DNA of 64,000 nucleotides from Fluviicola chungangensis (GCF_007558725.1 NZ_VLPL01000003.1:62001-126000), one strand, 5' to 3'; shown: positions 53,769-62,596, numbered from the stretch's first letter. The notes: a model not told the origin generated them from the sequence alone. A program made the numbers and translations.

Positions 53769-54668
53769 TTAAAAAAGAGTACCGTGCTGCCATAAAGCAT
53801 CCAGGATTTCAGGGAGCTTTCTGTCGAACACATATAAAAATTGAACAACCGGTAACCAAATAAAGGATGCAAACATCAATTTTTTGGCATCAGCAATAGT
53901 CAGGCTCAGGAATAATTTATAAGATTGAAGGAAGAATAGGATGGAGCAGCTTCCTGCTACGATTAATGTAATATCACTTGTCCAGCCCATCAGCCAGGGC
54001 AATAATGAAAAGGGAATCAGTGCCAATGAGTAGATCATGATCTGGAAAGCCGATCCTTTCGTACGACCGTCTTTGGACGGTAATAAGGAAAAACCTGCTT
54101 GCTGATAATCGTCGTACACCACCCATGCGATCGCCCAGAAATGTGGGAACTGCCAAACGAATTGTACAAAAAACAACACTCCCGGAACCAATCCGAAACT
54201 GTCAGATCCGGCAACAGCCCCGATCATAGGAGGAAGAGCTCCCGGAAATGCCCCGATAAAAACAGCCCAGGTTGAAATGCGCTTCATGGGAGTATAAATG
54301 AAAACGTATGATACAAATGCAGCCAAACCAAGCAGCATCGAACCTAAATTCAATTGGTAAAGCATCCACAATCCCGGAAGTAAACAAACGGCTATAACAG
54401 TTATTCCTTCGTTTACAGACATTTCTCCCATTGGAAGCGGTCTTTTTCCCGTTCGGTTCATCAGTACGTCCAATTCACGTTCCCAAATCTGGTTGGATCC
54501 GTTGGAAGCAGCAGTGACCAATAAACCACCGGCCATTAAGTAGACCATTTCCAGTCCGTCATGACCACCAACAAATAAATATCCGGAAAGGGCAGATAGA
54601 ATAACAAGGGCTGAGAGTCTGAATTTGGTGAAATTCATGTACATCTTCACTTTTTTGCCGATACCCAT
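53769..54668 (-). CDS. ctaB: Protoheme IX farnesyltransferase (heme O synthase)
   Basis: Attaches farnesyl to heme B to give heme O, the precursor of heme A for the oxidase. UbiA-type membrane protein of 299 residues with about eight helices. The first Asp-rich motif lies in NQIWERELDVLMNRTGKRPLP, and the second region in YDDYQQAGFSLLPS. Start chosen at 54668 because the TACATTTG promoter at 54692-54699 lies upstream of it, while longer starts at 54704 and 54737 lie beyond that promoter. First gene of the oxidase operon. Confidence 0.93.
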   Translation of the reverse strand: MGIGKKVKMYMNFTKFRLSALVILSALSGYLFVGGHDGLEMVYLMAGGLLVTAASNGSNQIWERELDVLMNRTGKRPLPMGEMSVNEGITVIAVCLLPGLWMLYQLNLGSMLLGLAAFVSYVFIYTPMKRISTWAVFIGAFPGALPPMIGAVAGSDSFGLVPGVLFFVQFVWQFPHFWAIAWVVYDDYQQAGFSLLPSKDGRTKGSAFQIMIYSLALIPFSLLPWLMGWTSDITLIVAGSCSILFFLQSYKLFLSLTIADAKKLMFASFIWLPVVQFLYVFDRKLPEILDALWQHGTLF

Positions 54669-54691
54669 AATTACTCTTTTTAAAGATTGTG

Positions 54692-54699
54692 CAAATGTA
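54692..54699 (-). promoter_or_regulatory. -7 box TACATTTG for the oxidase operon
   Basis: A full TAnnTTTG match on the minus strand, 23 nt before the ctaB ATG. It sets the likely start of ctaB. Confidence 0.55.
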
Positions 54700-54866
54700 C
54701 GCATCAACTTGTGAAGTTGTACCCAACTCCAATCCAAAATTTCAAATCGGGTTTAAATTAGATTGATTTTAGATAATAATTATTTCAAGTATTCTTTAAA
54801 ATGAACCAAATGTTACTTAGTTCTTACCTCTTATTAATTCCTACAGCTTAGATTTAACTTTAAGGA

Positions 54867-54874
54867 TATCTTTG
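54867..54874 (+). promoter_or_regulatory. -7 box TATCTTTG
   Basis: A full match to the consensus. The nearest gene start is 290 nt away, but a strong terminator lies 66 nt downstream. Confidence 0.5.
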
Positions 54875-54879
54875 TTCTG

Positions 54880-54971
54880 TATCAGGTTATGAGATCCTTT
54901 TTTGGATTCTCAAAAATCGGGTCATAGGTGTGTTAGTTTGAGGGAGGAAGTGGTAAGCCTCCCTCTTTTTT
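54880..54971 (+). ncRNA. Candidate small RNA (about 90 nt) or attenuated leader
   Basis: Between the TATCTTTG box and a rho-independent terminator. First hairpin: GAGATCC/GGATTCTC with a T-rich loop (54891-54911). The middle is single-stranded and A/G-rich. Terminator: GAGGGAGG/CCTCCCTC with a 10-nt loop (54940-54965) plus six T. No reading frame. I do not recognise a known family. Alternatively it is a leader ending at an attenuator upstream of the DUF4382 gene. Confidence 0.45.
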
Positions 54972-54987
54972 GTGCTAAAATTTGCTT

Positions 54988-55018
54988 TTCAATATGAAAA
55001 TGACCTTTTCATATTGAA
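54988..55018. repeat. Perfect 13-bp inverted repeat
   Basis: TTCAATATGAAAA and TTTTCATATTGAA around a 5-nt loop. It could be an operator, an RNA hairpin in the DUF4382 leader, or a second terminator for the upstream small RNA. Confidence 0.6.
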
Positions 55019-55166
55019 CGAAAACAGAATCCCTGAAGTTCTTCACCGTTTTTCCGTCGATTTGTTTACACCCTTTATTTACAGCTTAATCGCGATTGGT
55101 TCGATTCAATGTTCTTTCCTTTGGCACAAACTTCGTTTACCTGTTTCCGGATTAAAATATACGATT

Positions 55167-55946
55167 ATGAAAAAGGTACTGGTATTTACGTTGATGATTG
55201 TTTGTGCGGGTTTCATAATTCAATCATGTAAGAAGAACAATCAAGTCTCTCAGGGACAAATGGAAGTTAGAATGACGGATTCACCGGGTGATTTTGTGTC
55301 ATTGAATGTTGAAATCCTGAAAATTGAAGCCTACCTGGAAAATTCCGGATGGGTTACGATCAATGAAACTTCCAAGGAGATCAATATCCTGGACCTGACA
55401 AACGGAGCAGAAGTGACCATTGCAAGTGCAACTACGGTTCAGCCGGGTACATACACCAAATTGAAATTGACTTTCAGCGGTGAGAACAGTTTGACATTTA
55501 ACGGATCAAATGGTTCAAATACAGTGAATTTGTCCTTCGGATCTAATTTCTCCGGACAGGTTGAAGTGCCGATTCATTGCCAGGTAAGTTCAGGAGTTAC
55601 CTCCAGTATCTTGCTTGACTTCAATGTAGGATCATCCATTGCACAAACCGGTGGAGCTTATACACTGAATCCGATAATCGCAGAAATTACGGATCCGGGA
55701 ACAGGTCTTCAGGGTCAGGTGAGCGGAGCTTCTCATGCTGCGATCAGTTTAAGCAACAGTTTCTATACCGGAAGCACGTATATCAACCAGAACGGGTACT
55801 TTATGATCAGAGGAGTTCCGGATGGAACTTACCTTCTGAAGATTGAGGCAAGAGCAGAAGGGGAAGTGTTGGCGTCCCAAAAAAGCATACAAAACGTGAC
55901 GATTACGAAAGGCCAGATAAAAAATGTGGGTTCGATCCAGATCTGA
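55167..55946 (+). CDS. DUF4382 lipoprotein
   Basis: A 259-residue lipoprotein (MKKVLVFTLMIVCAGFIIQSC). The DUF4382 domain begins MEVRMTDSPGDFVSLNVEIL and carries INILDLTNGAEVTIAS and QPGTYTKLKLTF. A C-terminal carboxypeptidase-regulatory-like segment (FMIRGVPDGTYLLKIEA) follows. DUF4382 proteins are extracytoplasmic and of unknown function, common in Bacteroidota. The start at 55167 restores the lipobox; the longer frame from 54972 does not fit. Ends at a hairpin terminator and is convergent with the barrel gene. Confidence 0.88.
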   Translation: MKKVLVFTLMIVCAGFIIQSCKKNNQVSQGQMEVRMTDSPGDFVSLNVEILKIEAYLENSGWVTINETSKEINILDLTNGAEVTIASATTVQPGTYTKLKLTFSGENSLTFNGSNGSNTVNLSFGSNFSGQVEVPIHCQVSSGVTSSILLDFNVGSSIAQTGGAYTLNPIIAEITDPGTGLQGQVSGASHAAISLSNSFYTGSTYINQNGYFMIRGVPDGTYLLKIEARAEGEVLASQKSIQNVTITKGQIKNVGSIQI

Positions 55947-55977
55947 CGTTTTGTGAGATGAGAAATAAATTAACAGG

Positions 55978-56009
55978 AAAGGGATTTCAGCTAATGGAAT
56001 CCCTTTTTT
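55978..56009 (+). terminator. Terminator of the DUF4382 gene
   Basis: AAAGGGATT / AATCCCTTT stem with a T run, between two convergent genes. Confidence 0.7.
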
Positions 56010-56010
56010 A

Positions 56011-57495
56011 TCAGCGAATTTTCCGTTCGTTGAATAAATTACTACGCATTCCCAGGCAAATAAGCGGAGTGGTGCTTGTTCCCATCTCGCCCCAACTGTA
56101 CTGCATCCCTGCCTGAACATATAATTCCAATTGCAGCTTGATTAAAGTCGTTGAAGCATTGGCTTGAAGGGAAACGGCCCGTTGTGTGATTCCCTGGCCG
56201 ATTGTGTTCCCAAATTCTTTGGGATGGGATGTATAACTTTTATAAATGTCGCCGCCATAACTGACAACTGAATCATCGTATCCTTTCAGATAAAAAGAAG
56301 AAAAAAGTGTCAGTTGAAAATGGGTGAACGGAATTTGGGCCGTCGCAAGCAGTTCGGCAAAATTGCTTCCCAAATAATGACCGAGAGGCAATCCCATGGA
56401 GCCGTTATTTTGTCCGGAAGAAATGTGAGAGAACGTATAGGGTCTGACTAAATTCCCTTCCAATTGATACGACCAGTGTTTGAAGCGTCCTTTTATTCCT
56501 AGTTGCACCCCGTATTTATTTGCCCACCATTTGGAGCGTTTTTTGATTTCTTTTAAGACGAATTCATCCAGCGGCAATTGAAAGTACACACAGTGTCTTT
56601 TATTTGAGAAATAATAAGACGATTGCAAAGCGAGTAAAACATTATCGGTAGAACCTAAACTATATTCCTGTGGACGAAAGAACACGAACGGATTTAAATA
56701 TTCCACTTCATAACCCCGCTTATAGGTGCTGTCTTTTGATTGGAAAATCACGGATTCCAGCAACATAATATTGAAATTCGAACCGATGTTCAAACTCAGG
56801 TAATGGGTAGTATTGTATTTCCAATCGCGGGTTTTATCAGCGTAATTATTATCGTGTAGAAATTGGTAGAGCAACCCGTATTCGAGGTTCCAGAAATTCA
56901 CCCGGAACTGAACGAAGGGATTAGGGGCAACCTGATCTCCCTGGATCAATGATCGGTATCCCTCGCCAAAAAACTGGTTATCGATCCCGGCACTGATGTG
57001 CAGCATTTCATTCGGCGTATAACCCAAACGGGTGCGAATATCCGTAAACCAAAAAGACGTTCGGTTTTGCAATGGCGAAAAAGCAACATGTGTCTGAGTA
57101 TAATCTTCCCGTAAACTCCACCCCGAAGTCAATAAAGTGCGATTGTACCATTTTCCCCAGGTTTTCTCAAAATTAAATCCAATTGCCGCGCGGTAACTGA
57201 GAGCGGTATCGTATTGAAAATAACTGTCTGTTGCCGGAAGAATGGCGAAACTCCGGTTCGATCCTTTAGGACTGAAATGTGCATTAAAAATGCTGGTATC
57301 TCCATCAAAAATAAGTGTGTCTTTTTGATTCGATTGGATCGGTGTGTAGCGAATCATCGGTTGCACCGAATGATGGATCGTTTGGGAAGATGTAACATCT
57401 GGTTTCAGGTTCAGATGGCGAATTCGGTCGATACTTGCCTGCGAATAGCCGAAGGAAGCAAAAAAGAGCAGCGCTATGAGAAATTGAATCCGCAT
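56011..57495 (-). CDS. Outer-membrane barrel, Wzi/RemB-like (second of two)
   Basis: A 494-residue outer-membrane protein (signal peptide to FGYSQ). Many amphipathic strands; the segment SAGIDNQFFGEGYRSLIQG matches the pattern of the capsule-assembly Wzi-like and gliding-associated RemB-like barrels (NxfxGxGYRSl). It is probably a paralogue of the gene upstream, which has a similar motif. Wzi anchors capsule on the surface in other bacteria; RemB contributes to Flavobacterium gliding. Which one applies here is not shown by sequence. Overlaps its neighbour by 1 nt. Confidence 0.72.
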   Translation of the reverse strand: MRIQFLIALLFFASFGYSQASIDRIRHLNLKPDVTSSQTIHHSVQPMIRYTPIQSNQKDTLIFDGDTSIFNAHFSPKGSNRSFAILPATDSYFQYDTALSYRAAIGFNFEKTWGKWYNRTLLTSGWSLREDYTQTHVAFSPLQNRTSFWFTDIRTRLGYTPNEMLHISAGIDNQFFGEGYRSLIQGDQVAPNPFVQFRVNFWNLEYGLLYQFLHDNNYADKTRDWKYNTTHYLSLNIGSNFNIMLLESVIFQSKDSTYKRGYEVEYLNPFVFFRPQEYSLGSTDNVLLALQSSYYFSNKRHCVYFQLPLDEFVLKEIKKRSKWWANKYGVQLGIKGRFKHWSYQLEGNLVRPYTFSHISSGQNNGSMGLPLGHYLGSNFAELLATAQIPFTHFQLTLFSSFYLKGYDDSVVSYGGDIYKSYTSHPKEFGNTIGQGITQRAVSLQANASTTLIKLQLELYVQAGMQYSWGEMGTSTTPLICLGMRSNLFNERKIR

Positions 57496-59036
57496 CAGAA
57501 GTCGAAATAATGGTTATTAAGCGCGGTTCGTATCCCGATATTGAACCAGTAAGATTGACCATCCTGTAGAGGATTCTTCACCATACGCAATTTAGCGGAA
57601 CCAAAGATTTCCAGGCCGTACAGGTGATTGAAGTTGTAACCCAGTTCGACGTTTTCGTAGAATACCTGTTGGTTCAAGCCGGTGTTCAATGCATAAAGCG
57701 GCAATAATTGTCGGTAATTCGCTGATTGGCTGATATAATAATTAGTCGAAGAACTAACGAACAAGTGATTCCATTCTCCCCGAAGCCTGAATACGATTTC
57801 ATCCACTCCGGCTCCTATCGGATGACCGACCGGCAGATTGAAGTTGCTGTAATGAATGCGCGGATTGGAAGCTTGGTACGCATTTGCTGATGTATGATTG
57901 TATTCCAGGTGAACCAGGTAGTTGTGTGATTGAAAAGGCCAGTAACGGATCCCAATCTGACCGACATCACTGGATTTGGAATAAGGATTTCTCCCGTATT
58001 GACCGTATAAAAGCATTTTCCAGATCCGCCAGTTAAAGTCCAAACCCAGATAAGCATAGCTTTTTCCATTGATTCCTTCCTGAATGGTCGCCGCTCCCGG
58101 AATGGGAATGTAAAATCCGCCTTCAACCGCTTGTTTTTGAATGGAATCTCCCCGGCTCCATGTTCCGCCTTCAATTAACCCGATGCGAAGGTGCTTCGTT
58201 GGCTGGAAGTAAATCGAAGCGAGACTTAAGGCTTTTCGCTCATACAGGGCTTCACCATTCGTGGAATAAGGAATGCGAAGCATATTCAGTCCCTGCATTC
58301 GTATGAGTTGGAAGTTCCATTTCTCACCCAGGGAATAATTGATTCGGAAATTCATGGTGGGAAGTGAATTATCGGAGTAAAGAACCGACCGGTAACCACT
58401 TCCGATAAAAATCGGGTTGTTTCCAACCGAAACCGACAGGCTTTTCAGCACTTGCCATTGCACCATTCCGGTTGCATAAGCATAATCAAAACCATTCGTT
58501 TTGAAGGGCTTTGTACGAGCACTTCCCGGGATTACCGCATTTGATTGCGTATAACTTGAATCCCCACTGTTCGGATAGAATTCTCCCCGATTAGTGACGT
58601 ATTGCTGTGCATAATAAGGTAAAACAGCCTGATTTTCATAGAAAGAACCCGAGAAAAAAACCTTGTTTTTGATGCTTCCTTCCATGCGAAGACCACGGAC
58701 ATTTAAGTATTGGCGGATACTGGTATCTCCACGTTCCACGCCCATTTGAATATCTAAAATCGGGCTGACCCAAATCGCACCGTTATTCTTTACAAGTTGG
58801 ATTAATTCCCGTTGGTAAATATAGTAGCCCACATTGGAATAGCGTGCTTTCTGCTCTTTTGCCGTGTTATAATAATTGACCTCGTTATCGGTCACCGGAA
58901 AAACAGGTACAAAGGATGAATCGGTAAAAAAAGAAACATCCCTGAAATAGGATTCGATGGGTAGTACGCGGTATTCCTGTCCAAAAACGGGATAACTCAA
59001 AAACAATGAAATAACACTATATACCAGTACTCTCAT
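57495..59036 (-). CDS. Outer-membrane barrel, Wzi/RemB-like (first of two)
   Basis: A 513-residue barrel (signal peptide to YPVFGQ). It carries SVGNNPIFIGSGYRSVLYSDN and aromatic strand ends such as LNNHYFDF at the C-terminus. It follows cysQ with a 4-nt overlap, so cysQ and both barrels form a minus-strand operon. Presumed role in surface-polysaccharide attachment or gliding; the substrate is unknown. Confidence 0.75.
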   Translation of the reverse strand: MRVLVYSVISLFLSYPVFGQEYRVLPIESYFRDVSFFTDSSFVPVFPVTDNEVNYYNTAKEQKARYSNVGYYIYQRELIQLVKNNGAIWVSPILDIQMGVERGDTSIRQYLNVRGLRMEGSIKNKVFFSGSFYENQAVLPYYAQQYVTNRGEFYPNSGDSSYTQSNAVIPGSARTKPFKTNGFDYAYATGMVQWQVLKSLSVSVGNNPIFIGSGYRSVLYSDNSLPTMNFRINYSLGEKWNFQLIRMQGLNMLRIPYSTNGEALYERKALSLASIYFQPTKHLRIGLIEGGTWSRGDSIQKQAVEGGFYIPIPGAATIQEGINGKSYAYLGLDFNWRIWKMLLYGQYGRNPYSKSSDVGQIGIRYWPFQSHNYLVHLEYNHTSANAYQASNPRIHYSNFNLPVGHPIGAGVDEIVFRLRGEWNHLFVSSSTNYYISQSANYRQLLPLYALNTGLNQQVFYENVELGYNFNHLYGLEIFGSAKLRMVKNPLQDGQSYWFNIGIRTALNNHYFDF

Positions 59037-59851
59037 TTCTTCAATCGCTCAAGAATTGGCTTGGTTTTTACAATGAAATAAGGGTTGTACAAATTTTCTT
59101 TATTGTACTTAAGCGGTTGGTTCGTTTCGGCATGTACCACCATTCCTCCCAGGGCCTCAATAATTGCTTGTCCGGCTGCAATATCCCATTCCATTGTAGG
59201 TGCAAATCTCGGATAAACATCTGCTTTTCCCAAGGCAAGGTCGAAAAATTTTAAAGCACTTCCCATTTTAATGAATTCCACCTCGCCGAATAATTCCCGC
59301 ATGGATTCGTTGAACTTCAAATCACTTCCGGAATGATGAGACCTGCTTCCTGCAATTTTAAGTGGTGTGGAAATTGTGGTTTTAGGTTGAACTACTTTCC
59401 AGCGTTCAGCTTGATCTATCTGATCAAAATCCAGTAGGGACACACCAATCTCCTTTCCACCGAAAATAATCTCCTTGTTTGCAGGAGAAACAATGAATCC
59501 CAAAACAGGTTGGTTTTGGTAGACCAATGCAATACAAACGGCAAATTCCCCATTTTTTTTGATGAATTCTTTCGTACCGTCCAAGGGATCAACGATCCAG
59601 ACATGTTCCCACGTTTTTCGTGTCTCAAACGGAGAGTTGATACTCTCTTCCATGATGGTCGGGATTCCCGTTTTTTCCAATGCCAGTTTAATAATTGAAT
59701 TGGACAACAAGTCTGCTTTGGTTACGGGACTTCCGTCATGCTTCATGGATGGATCGAAATCTGTTTCATACACTTCCATAATAGCCTCGGAAGCTTCCAC
59801 ACAAGCTTTCAAAACGATGGGGATAAAAGACTGAATTTCTGCGCTAATCAT
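59033..59851 (-). CDS. cysQ: 3'(2'),5'-bisphosphate nucleotidase CysQ
   Basis: Hydrolyses PAP formed during sulfate assimilation or sulfation. The 272 residues of an inositol-monophosphatase-like fold show the metal-binding motifs: an early EES Glu (TIMEESI), WIVDPLDGTKEFIKKNGEF, and the later WDIAAGQAIIEALGG. Leads the operon with two barrel genes. The intergenic region above it contains a short direct repeat. Confidence 0.94.
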   Translation of the reverse strand: MISAEIQSFIPIVLKACVEASEAIMEVYETDFDPSMKHDGSPVTKADLLSNSIIKLALEKTGIPTIMEESINSPFETRKTWEHVWIVDPLDGTKEFIKKNGEFAVCIALVYQNQPVLGFIVSPANKEIIFGGKEIGVSLLDFDQIDQAERWKVVQPKTTISTPLKIAGSRSHHSGSDLKFNESMRELFGEVEFIKMGSALKFFDLALGKADVYPRFAPTMEWDIAAGQAIIEALGGMVVHAETNQPLKYNKENLYNPYFIVKTKPILERLKK

Positions 59852-59996
59852 TGGCTAAAAATAAGAAAAAGCGATAGCTTGAAGACTAAATTACGACAAA
59901 CGTTAGTGCGAAAAGTGATTCGGGATAAGAAAAGCGATAGCTTTTGATGACTAAAATGCGATCCTTTGCGTGCCGGATTCGTGTGAAAGTAATTTT

Positions 59997-60032
59997 GGAT
60001 AAGAGTAAGATTATCCACCAGTTACCATGGTA
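59997..60032. repeat. Dispersed 36-nt double-hairpin repeat, copy 2
   Basis: 32 of 36 positions match 24556-24591. It keeps the GGATAA/TTATCC arms and the TTACCATGGTAA palindrome. Confidence 0.7.
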
Positions 60033-60099
60033 ATTAATAACTAATTCCTTTTAGCACTATTTCTTCTTCAAATTTAACCGCCAGTTAATTTCCTATCTG

Positions 60100-60107
60100 T
60101 ATCTTTG
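60100..60107 (+). promoter_or_regulatory. -7 box TATCTTTG for deoC
   Basis: A full consensus match, 21 nt before the deoC ATG. Confidence 0.6.
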
Positions 60108-60128
60108 AATGAATCACATTCATACTAG

Positions 60129-61049
60129 ATGAATAGAAATAAAACATTCAAGCAGATTCCTGATTTTAAACTTTCTCCCACAGTTGACAAAGTGGGTGTG
60201 GAGGAACGCGTAGCCCGGTTTCAAACACGAAGTATCAAGAACGAATCAAAAGTTCAGGGCCTGAAAATGGTGCTGAATATGATTGATTTAACTACTCTGG
60301 AAGGAAAAGACACGCCCGGGAAGGTTCGCCAGTTGTGTTATAAAGCACAGCATTTGCATGATTTGCAGGAAGGGTTGCCAACAGTCGCTGCTGTTTGTGT
60401 TTATCCGACCATGGTTGCAGAAGCAAAAAAAGCATTGGGAGATTCCGGAATCAAAGTAGCTTCTGTTTCAACTGCATTTCCAAGTGGACAATCCACTAGG
60501 GAAATCAAGTTATTGGATACGCAGTTTGCAGTTGATAATGGAGCAGATGAAATTGATATGGTAATCTCACGTGGGAAGTTCTTGGCGGGAGATTACAATT
60601 TTGTATTCGATGAAATTGCAGCCATTAAGGAAGTGTGTGGTAAAGCTCGCTTGAAGGTGATTTTTGAAACCGGAGAGCTGGCTTCTTTGGATCAGGTGCG
60701 CAGAGCAAGTGATATTGCCATGTATGCCGGAGCAGATTTTATTAAGACATCTACAGGTAAAATTCAACCTGCCGCAACGATGCAGGTAACTTACACCATG
60801 TTGTGTGCAATCAGGGATTTTTACCGGAAAACGGGAGTAAAAGTGGGGATGAAACCGGCCGGTGGAATTTCTTCTTCCAAACTGGCATTGCACAATTTGG
60901 TTATGGTAAAAGAAACGCTTGGAAACGAATGGTTGAATAACGAATGGTTTCGGTTCGGCGCAAGTTCACTGGCGAATGATGTGTTGATGCAATTGGTAAA
61001 ACAAGAAACAGGACATTATCAAAGTGCCGATTATTTTTCGATAGATTAA
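60129..61049 (+). CDS. deoC: Deoxyribose-phosphate aldolase
   Basis: Splits deoxyribose 5-phosphate to acetaldehyde and glyceraldehyde 3-phosphate in deoxynucleoside catabolism. The 306 residues carry MIDLTTLEGKDTP, VAAVCVYPTMV, the Schiff-base lysine K206 in DFIKTSTGKIQPAAT, and GVKVGMKPAGGISS. It heads an operon with two aldehyde dehydrogenases, a combination that would oxidise the acetaldehyde product. The N-terminus is about 50 residues longer than that of E. coli DeoC, as in other class members of this size. Confidence 0.95.
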   Translation: MNRNKTFKQIPDFKLSPTVDKVGVEERVARFQTRSIKNESKVQGLKMVLNMIDLTTLEGKDTPGKVRQLCYKAQHLHDLQEGLPTVAAVCVYPTMVAEAKKALGDSGIKVASVSTAFPSGQSTREIKLLDTQFAVDNGADEIDMVISRGKFLAGDYNFVFDEIAAIKEVCGKARLKVIFETGELASLDQVRRASDIAMYAGADFIKTSTGKIQPAATMQVTYTMLCAIRDFYRKTGVKVGMKPAGGISSSKLALHNLVMVKETLGNEWLNNEWFRFGASSLANDVLMQLVKQETGHYQSADYFSID

Positions 61050-61055
61050 CTTATT

Positions 61056-61073
61056 TCCCCCTTTGGAGGGGGA
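61056..61073 (+). repeat. Short GC hairpin between deoC and the dehydrogenase gene
   Basis: TCCCCC-TTTGGA-GGGGGA, just before a GGGAGG Shine-Dalgarno-like stretch. It may modulate translation or stability of the downstream part of the operon. Confidence 0.5.
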
Positions 61074-61087
61074 CAAAGAGGGAGGAT

Positions 61088-62587
61088 ATGACAAAGAAGA
61101 AACATAAAGAGGAAGTGTTATTCAATTTTAACGGAGGCTGGGATTACAGTCCAAGTCCGGAAAGTACCGGTCATGTGAAATTGAAAGAACGTTACGACCT
61201 ATATATAGACGGAAAATTCGTTGCACCGAATTCTGGAAAATACTTCCCGACGACCAATCCTGCAACGGAAAAAGTACTCGCTCAGGTAGCGCATGCTGAT
61301 GAGAGTGATGTGGACAAGGCGGTGAAAGCAGCCCGTAAAGCGTATGAAAATGTTTGGTCGAAGCTATCTGCAAAAGAACGGGGAAAATACATTTACCGCA
61401 TTGCAAGGCTCATGCAGGAGAAAGCAAGAGAATTGGCAGTTGTTGAAACACTGGATGCGGGAAAGACCATTCGCGAATCACGCGATGTAGATGTTCCGCT
61501 GGCTTGCAATCATTTTTTCTATTACGCCGGTTGGGCAGATAAATTAGCTTATGCATTCCCGAATAGAACGGTGAGTTCTTTAGGCGTTGCGGGACAAATC
61601 ATTCCATGGAATTTTCCGCTTTTAATGGCGGCCTGGAAAATTGCCCCGGCTTTGGCTGCGGGAAATACAGTTGTTTTGAAACCTGCTGAAACAACACCGT
61701 TGACCGCGATGTTGCTGGCAGAAATCATTCATGAATCAGGATTGCCAGCAGGAGTTGTCAATATCCTTACCGGTTACGGAGATACGGGCGCAGCCATAGT
61801 GAACCACCCGGATATCAATAAAATTGCATTTACCGGTTCCACCCAGGTCGGGAAGATTATTCAAAAAGCTGTTGCGGGAACAGGCAAGAAACTAACCTTG
61901 GAATTAGGAGGGAAATCGGCAAACATCCTGTTTGAAGATGCCCCGATCGACCAGGCGGTTGAAGGAATTGTAAACGGAATCTTCTTCAATCAGGGACATG
62001 TTTGTTGTGCCGGTTCGCGCTTGTTCGTACAGGAATCTGTAGCTGAAGAAGTGATCCAAAAACTGAAAGATCGCTTGGATACCTTGTATGTGGGTGATCC
62101 CTTGGATAAGAATACGGACATCGGTGCAATTAATTCGAGAGAACAATTGGACACCATTCGCAAGTATATTAAAATCGGGAAAGACGAAGGTGCAAGCATG
62201 TATGAAAGTTCCTGCGAAATTCCGAAAACAGGATATTTCGTGCGTCCAACCTTATTTACGGATGTTGCTCAATCGAGCAGAATTGCACAGGAGGAAATTT
62301 TCGGACCGGTGCTTACCATTCAAACTTTCCGGACGATTGATGAAGTCATTCAGAAAGCAAATAATTCACCGTATGGTTTAGCAGCAGGAGTTTGGACAGA
62401 TAAAGGCTCGCGTATTTTTAATATGACGTCAAAACTGCGTGCCGGAGTAATCTGGGCAAATACCTATAATAAATTCGATCCGACTTCCCCGTTTGGAGGC
62501 TACAAAGAAAGCGGATTCGGACGGGAAGGAGGCTTGCAGGGATTGGGAGCTTATCTCAGAATGGAGAATGGAGAATTGCAAAATTGA
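61088..62587 (+). CDS. Aldehyde dehydrogenase (NAD-dependent)
   Basis: A 499-residue member of the ALDH superfamily. The coenzyme motifs IPWNFPLLMAAWK and VLKPAETTP are present, as are the general-base Glu E272 in LELGGKS and the catalytic Cys C306 in GHVCCAGSR. It oxidises acetaldehyde or a similar aldehyde and, after deoC, most likely clears the acetaldehyde from deoxyribose. The last residues (RMENGELQN) come from the left inverted repeat of the S23-type element, which also supplies the stop codon, so the natural C-terminus has been changed slightly. Confidence 0.92.
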   Translation: MTKKKHKEEVLFNFNGGWDYSPSPESTGHVKLKERYDLYIDGKFVAPNSGKYFPTTNPATEKVLAQVAHADESDVDKAVKAARKAYENVWSKLSAKERGKYIYRIARLMQEKARELAVVETLDAGKTIRESRDVDVPLACNHFFYYAGWADKLAYAFPNRTVSSLGVAGQIIPWNFPLLMAAWKIAPALAAGNTVVLKPAETTPLTAMLLAEIIHESGLPAGVVNILTGYGDTGAAIVNHPDINKIAFTGSTQVGKIIQKAVAGTGKKLTLELGGKSANILFEDAPIDQAVEGIVNGIFFNQGHVCCAGSRLFVQESVAEEVIQKLKDRLDTLYVGDPLDKNTDIGAINSREQLDTIRKYIKIGKDEGASMYESSCEIPKTGYFVRPTLFTDVAQSSRIAQEEIFGPVLTIQTFRTIDEVIQKANNSPYGLAAGVWTDKGSRIFNMTSKLRAGVIWANTYNKFDPTSPFGGYKESGFGREGGLQGLGAYLRMENGELQN

Positions 62588-62596
62588 AAAGACGAG
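62568..62596. repeat. Left inverted repeat of the S23-type element
   Basis: Reads ATGGAGAATTG, then an 8-nt insertion, then AAAAG and GAG. It is complementary to CTCTTTTCAATTCTCCAT at 63048-63065 apart from that insertion and two bases. It overlaps the stop codon of the aldehyde dehydrogenase. Confidence 0.6.

Larger units (their letters stand above)
54669..55166. other. Long intergenic region between ctaB and the DUF4382 gene
   Basis: About 500 nt without a convincing gene. It holds the ctaB promoter on the left, a + strand promoter and small-RNA candidate at 54867-54971, a perfect 13-bp hairpin at 54988-55018, and a leader region of about 150 nt before the DUF4382 start. The frame running from 54972 into the lipoprotein is not used because it would bury the signal peptide. 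Confidence 0.55.
59852..60128. other. Divergent intergenic region with direct and dispersed repeats
   Basis: 277 nt between cysQ (-) and deoC (+). Holds two imperfect direct repeats (59861-59891 and 59925-59957, both containing AGCGATAGCTT), the second copy of the dispersed 36-nt element (59997-60032) and the deoC promoter at 60100. No gene seen. Confidence 0.6.

Noticed and set aside
52706-53872. Start of the second subunit III gene at 53872
   Set aside because: The extra 37 residues overlap ctaB and lack conservation; the ATG at 53761 gives the normal N-terminus.
54972-55166. N-terminal extension of the DUF4382 lipoprotein
   Set aside because: It would place the lipoprotein signal peptide inside the protein and run through the hairpin at 54988-55018.
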